From assembly GCA_947624695.1 (NCBI GenBank), contig CANQLN010000046.1, positions 1-7,646 of the forward strand: a DNA stretch of 7,646 nucleotides. Direction: 5' to 3'. The translations under genes were made by a program, and so were the position numbers. Of the stretch, positions 1 to 4,953 are shown in pieces; the first letter of the stretch is position 1; each line of letters begins with the position of its first letter. The notes beneath the pieces were generated by a model. It had not been told where the DNA came from and made no database searches. It saw only the letters and a program-made list of their open reading frames with translations. Source of the DNA: an uncultured Bacilli bacterium (GTDB lineage: Bacteria; Bacillota_I; Bacilli_A; RF39; UBA660).

Positions 1-69
1 GAAGGGAGATTCGAACTCTCGACACCACGGGTATGAACCGTGTGCTCTAGCCAACTGAGCTATTCCGCC
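1..69 (-). tRNA. tRNA-Met (CAU), elongator type, 3' end cut by window edge
   Basis: Read on the minus strand, position 69 starts a cloverleaf: acceptor GGCGGAA, TA, D-stem GCTC/GAGC with a 9-nt D-loop, anticodon stem CACGG/CCGTG around loop TTCATAC, a 5-nt variable loop, and a T-arm with loop TTCGAAT. The anticodon is CAU. The last four acceptor bases, the discriminator and any CCA lie outside the window. The initiator hallmarks are absent: the anticodon stem lacks the three G-C pairs and the start is an ordinary G1. The anticodon arm closely resembles Bacillus elongator tRNA-Met as I remember it, rather than tRNA-Ile2 (lysidine CAU), but Ile2 is not formally excluded. The T-stem (GAGAG/CTCCC) carries an A50-C64 mismatch. 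Confidence 0.93.
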
Positions 70-83
70 ATCAGAACAAGATT

Positions 84-112
84 ATCTTAACATAATTAAG
101 TAAAATTTACAA
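84..112 (-). promoter_or_regulatory. Promoter for the tRNA-Met gene
   Basis: On the minus strand there is a -35-like TTGTAA (107-112), a 17-nt spacer and a -10 TAAGAT (84-89). The -10 has a TG one base upstream, giving an extended TGnTAAGAT. A start about 7 nt downstream (near 77) would leave only a short 5' leader before the tRNA begins at 69, as expected for a processed tRNA transcript. It lies back-to-back with the rpsD promoter, with 6 nt between the two -35 boxes. Inferred by eye. Confidence 0.6.
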
Positions 113-118
113 GCATAA

Positions 119-146
119 TTGACAAATTCTAATAATATAGTATAAT
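119..146 (+). promoter_or_regulatory. Promoter for rpsD (sigma-70/A type)
   Basis: A consensus TTGACA (119-124), a 16-nt spacer and a consensus TATAAT (141-146) form a near-perfect housekeeping promoter pointing at rpsD. The predicted transcription start is near 152-154, giving a 5' leader of about 150 nt before the rpsD ATG. That is long for a simple leader and fits autoregulation. The strong match suits a highly expressed ribosomal protein gene. Confidence 0.8.
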
Positions 147-156
147 AATTATGCAA

Positions 157-301
157 TTAATTTGGCAGTATTTTATTTAAGTTGTAATGTGTTATTAACG
201 TTTAAAAAGTAATTAAGGACTGCCCTTAGTGAAATTAAATAATAACTCCCTATAATTTTAAATAAAATAAAAACAAATAATTGAAAATTAAAAGAAAGGA
301 G
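157..301 (+). promoter_or_regulatory. Structured 5' leader of rpsD, candidate S4 autoregulatory element
   Basis: Hand pairing gives two domains. Domain 1 has an outer helix 157-163/232-238 (7 A-U pairs) stacked on 164-169/219-224 (GGCAGU with ACUGCC, 6 pairs), with a 7-nt bulge CUUAGUG (225-231) on the 3' side. An inner arm follows: 176-180/202-206, then 181-187/192-199 with one bulged base and a UGUG loop. Domain 2 pairs 253-259 with 284-290 (7 A-U pairs) and CUCC 246-249 with GGAG 298-301, which would hide the rpsD Shine-Dalgarno. In Bacillus, rpsD is known to be repressed by S4 binding its own leader; that this leader works the same way is inference. In such AT-rich sequence the A-U helices could be fortuitous; the G-C-containing 164-169/219-224 helix is the strongest. 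Confidence 0.5.
295..301 (+). promoter_or_regulatory. Ribosome binding site of rpsD
   Basis: AAAGGAG ends 5 nt before the ATG at 307, which fixes the rpsD start. Its GGAG can pair with CUCC at 246-249 in the leader, a possible on/off switch for translation. Confidence 0.85.
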
Positions 302-306
302 AAAAA

Positions 307-909
307 ATGGCAAGATATACTGGACCTAGTTATAAAAAATCTAGAAGATTAGGCTTCTCTACTTTAGAAAATGGTAAAGAATTAGCTCGTCGTCCATATG
401 CTCCCGGAGCTCATGGAAAAGATCGTAAAAAGAAATCTAGTGAATATGGTGTTCAATTACAAGAAAAGCAAAAAGTTAGGTTTATGTATGGTTTAACCGA
501 AAAACAATTCCATAAAGTATTTGACAAAGCGCAAAAAATGCATGGTATTGCAGGGGAAAACCTACTTATGTTACTTGAATCAAGACTTGATAATATCGTT
601 TATCGTTTAGGAATGGCTAGAACTAGAAGAGCGGCTCGTCAAGTTGTAAACCATGGACATATTTTAGTTAATGGTAAAAAAGTTGATATTCCGTCTTTCA
701 GAGTTATGCCAGGAGATGTAGTTAGCGTTAAAGAAAATTCTATGAACCATCCTGCTATTCTAGCAGCGGTTGAAGATAAAGTTAACGTTCCTGCATATTT
801 AGAATTTGATCCTAAAAAACTAACTGGTAAATATGTAAGATATCCAGAAAGAAGCGAATTAAATAGCGAAATTCAAGAACAATTAATTGTTGAATTCTAT
901 AACCGTTAA
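307..909 (+). CDS. rpsD: 30S ribosomal protein S4
   Basis: This 200-residue protein is full length for bacterial S4, a primary 16S rRNA binder that helps start assembly of the 30S body and lines the mRNA entry and decoding-fidelity region. The N-terminal ribosomal S4 domain covers about residues 1-90 (GPSYKKSRRLG, RPYAPGAHG, EYGVQLQEKQKVRFMYG). The S4 RNA-binding domain follows at about 91-155 (LESRLDNIVYRLGMARTRRA, VNHGHILVNGKKVDIPS). The C-terminal LIVEFYNR matches the usual LIVEFYSR-type end. There is no cysteine, so this is the form without the N-terminal zinc knuckle. The gene is monocistronic here: its own strong promoter and leader lie upstream and a terminator sits directly after the stop. 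The placement, apart from the large ribosomal protein operons and with its own leader, resembles Bacillus. S4 probably represses its own synthesis through the leader (inference). Confidence 0.98.
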   Translation: MARYTGPSYKKSRRLGFSTLENGKELARRPYAPGAHGKDRKKKSSEYGVQLQEKQKVRFMYGLTEKQFHKVFDKAQKMHGIAGENLLMLLESRLDNIVYRLGMARTRRAARQVVNHGHILVNGKKVDIPSFRVMPGDVVSVKENSMNHPAILAAVEDKVNVPAYLEFDPKKLTGKYVRYPERSELNSEIQEQLIVEFYNR

Positions 910-910
910 T

Positions 911-936
911 AAAAACTACCGCGTGGTAGTTTTTTT
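911..936. terminator. Intrinsic terminator after rpsD, probably bidirectional
   Basis: A perfect 10-bp stem AAAAACTACC (911-920) / GGTAGTTTTT (925-934) closes a 4-nt GCGT loop and runs into a T tract on the plus strand. The rpsD stop lies immediately upstream. On the minus strand the same stem follows the stop codon of the ymfH-like gene (TAA at 937-935) and ends in five Ts, so it can also end the converging operon. The plus-strand T tract overlaps that stop codon. Confidence 0.88.
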
Positions 937-2209
937 ATGGCTCTAAAGGTTTTAAAACTAATATACTTCTTTCTTTCATATTTAAAACTTTTAAAAATTC
1001 TACTAAATCATGATAAGTAATATTTTCATATATTTCTTTTAAATTAGGAATAATATCTCCATAAGATAAAACTTCGGATTGAATAAGACCATTTACTACT
1101 TCGACATCTTCATAATCTAAGATTAAAGATGCAATATTCGCTTTTTTAGCTCTTTCAAAAGTTTTTTCATCAATTTTTAAATGGTTTAATTTATCATTAA
1201 AGGCACTGATGATTTCATTAGGTAAATCCGTATCAACAGTAAGCATAACAATAACATAATCATCAAAAATATCGACATTATAAGAAATATTACTAATTAT
1301 TTCTTTTTCTAATAAACTATCTCTAAAATCACTAGTTACGCCAAAATTGGCTTTCATAATTAAAGACAATAAAACTCTAATATGTAAATCATCAAAACCT
1401 TTTAAAGAAGATTTCAAAATTTTAATGCCTATTTTAACTTTTTTATTCGTAACATTAATATTAACCTCTTCATAAGGTACTCTAACCTTTTTATCTTCTT
1501 TGGGAATTATTCTTTCCGGACTTGTATATTTCGGAAATTTCTTTTCCTTTTGGTTTTCTTTAATGGCTTCCATCATTTCATATGGGTTAAAATTACCCGT
1601 GACAACTAAAAACATATTCTCAGGATGATAAAAGTTATTAAAGACTAATTTTAAATCATTTAAAGTAATACTTTTAACATCTTTAGGATTACCTGTAATT
1701 TCATCTTTATAAGGGTAATTATGAAAGATATTATCTAAATGTTTAAAAAGCATAACAGTATAAGGATCATCAATTCCCATTTTGGCTTCTTCCACAATAA
1801 TACCCTTTTCATTCTTAACAATACTTTGAGAAAAATAATTATTTTGGACAAAATCAATTAAATGTAAAACATTAGCCTTGGCATCATCACTACCATAAAC
1901 TTGATAATTAGTGTAATTAAAAGTAGTAAAAGCATTGGCATCACTCCCCATTTTAAAGAAATAATCATGAGCCGTGGTATCTTTACTTTCATTAAATTTA
2001 ACATGTTCTAAAAAATGGGCAACGCCTTTCGGAACCTTATAACTTTTAGAACCTATTTTAAATTCATTATAGATTGAACCATATTTTACTGATAGAGTTC
2101 CATAAAAAGAATTAATATTTCTTTTGACCCACATATAAACTTTTAAACCACTAGAACATTCATCATAATAAATGGTTTCATTTAATCCCTTTAAATTAAT
2201 TTCCTTCAT
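935..2209 (-). CDS. M16 family zinc metallopeptidase, YmfH-like (catalytic-site subunit)
   Basis: This protein has 424 residues from the ATG at 2209. It is an M16 inverted-zincin protein with HFLEH at residues 65-69 (the HxxEH motif: two zinc-binding His and the catalytic Glu). About 72 residues on, KGIIVEEAKM supplies the third ligand, probably Glu141, with the second conserved acid at Glu134. The layout is two M16 halves, N-terminal catalytic and C-terminal structural, as in M16B proteins of 400-450 residues. No signal peptide or membrane segment is evident, so it is probably cytosolic. The first in-frame ATG is at 2233, but only the ATG at 2209 has a good ribosome binding site, so the N-terminus is 8 residues shorter than the longest reading frame. 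It follows the YmfF-like gene with a 14-nt overlap, implying coupled translation and a partnership. Bacillus YmfF/YmfH have been associated with the 5-aminopentanol modification of elongation factor P. The family is clear, the precise substrate is not. Confidence 0.9.
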   Translation of the reverse strand: MKEINLKGLNETIYYDECSSGLKVYMWVKRNINSFYGTLSVKYGSIYNEFKIGSKSYKVPKGVAHFLEHVKFNESKDTTAHDYFFKMGSDANAFTTFNYTNYQVYGSDDAKANVLHLIDFVQNNYFSQSIVKNEKGIIVEEAKMGIDDPYTVMLFKHLDNIFHNYPYKDEITGNPKDVKSITLNDLKLVFNNFYHPENMFLVVTGNFNPYEMMEAIKENQKEKKFPKYTSPERIIPKEDKKVRVPYEEVNINVTNKKVKIGIKILKSSLKGFDDLHIRVLLSLIMKANFGVTSDFRDSLLEKEIISNISYNVDIFDDYVIVMLTVDTDLPNEIISAFNDKLNHLKIDEKTFERAKKANIASLILDYEDVEVVNGLIQSEVLSYGDIIPNLKEIYENITYHDLVEFLKVLNMKERSILVLKPLEP

Positions 2210-3473
2210 TATTATCACCTGCATCTTGGACATAGACAGTATTTAAGACTAAACTTTTAGCACATTTAATTAAGTCAGTCATTTCTACCTTATTAATCAT
2301 TTCAATTCTCTCCTCAATTAAAGGAAGATTATCAAAGACATGGAAAATATAATTATTTAAAAGAGCCACATTATTATCACTCGCCATTTTTAAAGAAATA
2401 ACTAAATTCTTTTTGGCTAAATTTAAAGTTTCTAAAGAAACTCCTTTTTTAAGAAAATTATTAAGAGTTTTGGTAATTAATTTTTCGGCTTTATTAACAT
2501 TACTTTTATCTAAAGATACCTCAACCATTAATAACTCATCATTTTTTAAATAAAGACTTCTAACAGCATAACACAAAGATTCTTCACTTCTTAAAACTTG
2601 GTAAAGCATAGCATTAAGGCCACCCGAACCAAATAAATAATTAAAGACATGAAAAGAAGTATCTTTATCTTTTTTAGATAAATCTTTAATATTATAAATC
2701 ATTACTAAAGTACTTTGTAAAAATGGAGATGGTTCCGTAACTTTAAGCACCTTTTTTCTTAATTTATTTAAAACTAATAATCTTGGGGTTTTTAATTTGA
2801 TAACATGATTAACAAAATTATCTTTAATTATTTTAACAATCTCATCCATATTAGCATTACCAATAACAAAAATATCACAATTAGAATGATTAAATAAATT
2901 CTCATAGGCTTTATATAAAGAAGATGGGGTAATATTTTCAATATCTTCTTTCGTGCCATAAACTTTAAAACTACTAGGGCTCTTTTCATCCATCGCTTTT
3001 AAAGAATTCATAATAGCAAGTTTATCTGAAGATTCTTTAACACTTTCAATTTCCTCTAATAAACGTTTTTTGACTATATTAAAATTAGTTAAATCAAATT
3101 CTTTATTCTTAACCCGTGGATTATTAATAACTTTAAAAGGTAAAGAGACAACATCTTCTAAATAACCTTTTTCTTTGATATAATCCGGACTAATGAACTC
3201 TAAAACAAAAGAAACAGTTAGTAAATTACCCGTTTTACTAGTAACCCCATAAAAAATAGTTTTATATAATTCTTCTAATTTTATGGCTATTTCTTTTCTT
3301 CTTTGATAATTCTTTGAACAATCTGTTAATATATCACTTAAAAAAGTAAAGACTGGTAATTCTTCTTTAATTACTTCTTTACTAAAAATAATTTCCATTC
3401 GTACGGTTTTAAACTTATCAGTTTTAATCGTATGAATATTATAGGAATCACAATCATACTTTTTATATTCCAT
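2196..3473 (-). CDS. M16 family peptidase-like protein, YmfF-like (lacks HxxEH)
   Basis: This is a 425-residue M16-fold protein with no HxxEH anywhere. The equivalent helix, around residues 40-55 (LPVFTFLSDILTDCS), has lost the zinc ligands. It keeps the C-terminal M16 signature YLFGSGGLNAMLYQVLRSEE followed by SLCYAV (about residues 279-304), which includes Arg295 and Tyr302, the Arg/Tyr pair that binds substrate in M16 enzymes. It therefore looks like the non-catalytic half of a heterodimer whose zinc site sits on the next gene's product. It resembles Bacillus YmfF, which is likewise paired with YmfH. The start ATG at 3473 has AGAGGGT (3481-3487) upstream at a 7-nt spacing. The gene lies 38 nt downstream of the HD phosphohydrolase gene and overlaps the following M16 gene by 14 nt. 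No signal peptide or membrane segment is seen. Confidence 0.85.
   Translation of the reverse strand: MEYKKYDCDSYNIHTIKTDKFKTVRMEIIFSKEVIKEELPVFTFLSDILTDCSKNYQRRKEIAIKLEELYKTIFYGVTSKTGNLLTVSFVLEFISPDYIKEKGYLEDVVSLPFKVINNPRVKNKEFDLTNFNIVKKRLLEEIESVKESSDKLAIMNSLKAMDEKSPSSFKVYGTKEDIENITPSSLYKAYENLFNHSNCDIFVIGNANMDEIVKIIKDNFVNHVIKLKTPRLLVLNKLRKKVLKVTEPSPFLQSTLVMIYNIKDLSKKDKDTSFHVFNYLFGSGGLNAMLYQVLRSEESLCYAVRSLYLKNDELLMVEVSLDKSNVNKAEKLITKTLNNFLKKGVSLETLNLAKKNLVISLKMASDNNVALLNNYIFHVFDNLPLIEERIEMINKVEMTDLIKCAKSLVLNTVYVQDAGDNNEGN
2214..2220 (-). promoter_or_regulatory. Ribosome binding site that fixes the ymfH-like start at 2209
   Basis: On the minus strand AGGTGAT stands 4 nt before the ATG at 2209 (6 nt counted from AGGTG) and matches the anti-Shine-Dalgarno well. 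It lies inside the last codons of the upstream M16 gene. The upstream in-frame ATGs (2233 and 2224) have no comparable site. Confidence 0.75.
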
Positions 3474-3493
3474 TTAGGACACCCTCTAACTTT

Positions 3494-3502
3494 ATTATAA
3501 CA
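3494..3502 (-). promoter_or_regulatory. Possible internal extended -10 promoter before the M16 pair
   Basis: On the minus strand TGTTATAAT is a perfect extended -10 (TG, one base, TATAAT at 3494-3499). The expected -35 position, inside the end of the HD gene, shows nothing like TTGACA. A start near 3487 would give a leader of only about 14 nt, which just includes the AGAGGGT ribosome binding site. It may allow the M16 pair to be transcribed apart from the upstream genes. In AT-rich DNA a TATAAT arises easily. Confidence 0.4.
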
Positions 3503-3511
3503 TAATTTAAA

Positions 3512-4636
3512 TTATTTATGAGTTTCTTTTAAATTGTTATATTGTCTAACAATATATTCATCAGTCATTCCCGCTAAATAGTCGATAACAATTCTTTTAG
3601 GGGGTGTTTTAAGATACTCTTCACTCATATTATTTAAATAATTAGTATAAATAATTGAGTCTTTATTTGCACTTTCTAAATCTTCTAAATAAACATTAAA
3701 CAAAGTAGTAAATATTTTTCTGACATTATTCTTTTCTTCTTCACTAGCGGCATAAGCATAAATATATTTATAATTGAAGCTTTTTAACTTTTCCATGGCT
3801 TCATATACTTCATCACTTAATTTTATAAAATTCCTATCATAACTATTCTTAATAATATCGGTAATAATCGTATTAACAATTTCTTTATTACTACTCCCTA
3901 AAACAGTTGTAATATCTTCGGGAATATCTTCTTTGGTGATTAAGTGACATCTAATTCCATCTTCAATGTCTTTCCCTAAATAAGCAATTAAATCGCTTAT
4001 TCTTACGACACAGCCTTCTAAAGTCATCGGTCGCATATTTTTGATGGTTTCTTTATCTTTGTAGGCAAGTTCATATTCTTTTAAAAATTGTTTTTTACTT
4101 TTTTTAACGGGCTCATATTTACCTAAAGCAACTTCCCCATTATGGCACATAATAGCATCTAAAACCGGAATGGTAATATTTAAACCTTTACCATAATTTT
4201 CAATATTCATTAAAACTCTAACACTTTCAATATTATGATTAAAATAGCCCATCCCATTTTCCAGACTTATTTCATTTAGAATAGATTCTCCTAAGTGCCC
4301 AAAAGGAGTATGACCAAGGTCATGCCCTAAAGCGGCGGCTTCGATTAAATCTTCATTTAAAGATAAGGCTCTTCCGATCGTTCTCGCAATTTTACTAACG
4401 AATTGAACATGAGTCATTCTTCTTTGTAAGTGATCATTGCCTCCATGCGTGAATACTTGGGTTTTATCTAAATATCTCGTATAAGCAAGAGAATATAAAA
4501 TACGATCAATATCCCGATAAAAAGTTGGTCTAAAATCTAACTCTTCTTCTTTTAATCTTTCTCCTTTAGAATAAGGACAAGCATATTTACTTAAATTTTT
4601 AACTTCCATTCTACTTCTTAATTCATCGTTATTCAT
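3512..4636 (-). CDS. dGTPase-like HD-domain deoxynucleoside triphosphate triphosphohydrolase
   Basis: This 374-residue protein belongs to the Dgt/HD superfamily, whose members cleave dNTPs to the deoxynucleoside and tripolyphosphate. The N-terminal part has the family signature FYRDIDRILYSLAYTRYLDK then KTQVF, followed by RRMTH. The metal-binding HD residues are His76 (MTHVQF), His105-Asp106 (ALGHDLGHTPFGHLGE) and Asp215 (RISDLIAYLGKD). His109 and His114 in the same stretch are also conserved in the family. The length fits the shorter Firmicutes form. The ATG at 4636 is chosen because AGAGG (4643-4647) lies 6 nt upstream. The TTG at 4642, which opens the longest frame, sits right against that site and is unlikely. 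The start overlaps the DUF1653 stop (8 nt, ATGAATAA), so translation is probably coupled. Whether it prefers dGTP or other dNTPs cannot be read from sequence. The protein is cytosolic. Confidence 0.9.
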   Translation of the reverse strand: MNNDELRSRMEVKNLSKYACPYSKGERLKEEELDFRPTFYRDIDRILYSLAYTRYLDKTQVFTHGGNDHLQRRMTHVQFVSKIARTIGRALSLNEDLIEAAALGHDLGHTPFGHLGESILNEISLENGMGYFNHNIESVRVLMNIENYGKGLNITIPVLDAIMCHNGEVALGKYEPVKKSKKQFLKEYELAYKDKETIKNMRPMTLEGCVVRISDLIAYLGKDIEDGIRCHLITKEDIPEDITTVLGSSNKEIVNTIITDIIKNSYDRNFIKLSDEVYEAMEKLKSFNYKYIYAYAASEEEKNNVRKIFTTLFNVYLEDLESANKDSIIYTNYLNNMSEEYLKTPPKRIVIDYLAGMTDEYIVRQYNNLKETHK

Positions 4637-4853
4637 CTTCAACCTCTGTAAAGCGATATTCTTCTTTTACATCAGGATATTTTTCTTTATCAACTTTTGA
4701 TAAAAACATATCGTAATCTCTAACCCATAGTTGATTATTATGAAAATAGACAACTTGCTTTTTTAAAGTTTCACTATCTAAAGCTAGACATAAAACCCGA
4801 ACTAAGTCTCCTTTAAAATGTCGATAAACACCACCAACTTTTACTTCTCTCAT
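4629..4853 (-). CDS. DUF1653 family small protein
   Basis: This 74-residue protein matches the DUF1653 pattern. It has GGVYRHFKGDLVRVLCLALD near the N-terminus (residues 7-26), an SET (residues 27-29) leading to QVVYFHNNQLWVRDYDMF in the middle, and an RFTEV near the C-terminus. The family is small, widespread, probably cytosolic and of unknown biochemical function. It is acidic at the C-terminus (EVEDE), has no membrane segment and is full length for the family. The ATG at 4853 has AAGAGGTGA (4857-4865) just upstream. It is the first gene of the four-gene minus-strand operon, and its stop overlaps the start of the dGTPase-like gene. That suggests a linked role or simply co-expression. Confidence 0.85.
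   Translation of the reverse strand: MREVKVGGVYRHFKGDLVRVLCLALDSETLKKQVVYFHNNQLWVRDYDMFLSKVDKEKYPDVKEEYRFTEVEDE
4643..4647 (-). promoter_or_regulatory. Ribosome binding site that fixes the HD phosphohydrolase start at 4636
   Basis: Minus-strand AGAGG, located inside the last codons of the DUF1653 gene, stands 6 nt before ATG 4636. The alternative TTG at 4642 would begin directly at this site with no spacing. Confidence 0.7.
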
Positions 4854-4871
4854 AATTCACCTCTTAAATAA

Positions 4872-4900
4872 ATTTTAATATAAAGTCCTTTCTAGTGCAA
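4872..4900 (-). promoter_or_regulatory. Promoter of the DUF1653-dGTPase-M16 operon
   Basis: On the minus strand TTGCAC (4895-4900), a 17-nt spacer and TAAAAT (4872-4877) lie just after the rpoC terminator. The predicted start is near 4865, leaving a leader of about 12 nt that begins at the AAGAGGTGA ribosome binding site. Placement between a terminator and the first gene of the operon supports the call. Confidence 0.6.
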
Positions 4901-4911
4901 CCTTTTGCATT

Positions 4912-4943
4912 AAAAAAACTTAGAACATCAAATTCTAAGTTTT
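4912..4943 (-). terminator. Intrinsic terminator of rpoC
   Basis: On the minus strand, 10 nt past the rpoC stop, an 11-bp perfect stem (AAAACTTAGAA, 4943-4933, with TTCTAAGTTTT, 4925-4915) closes a 7-nt loop. The 3' arm continues into a T run ending at 4912. It separates the rpoB-rpoC transcription unit from the downstream operon. Confidence 0.88.
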
Positions 4944-4953
4944 AAATTTAAGC

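Noticed and set aside
151..180. Nine-codon ATG mini-frame in the rpsD leader
   Set aside because: Its ATG falls at or before the predicted transcription start and there is no ribosome binding site.
251..256. Second TATAAT upstream of rpsD
   Set aside because: No acceptable -35 box at 16-18 nt; such a hexamer is common in AT-rich DNA. The 119-146 promoter is far better.
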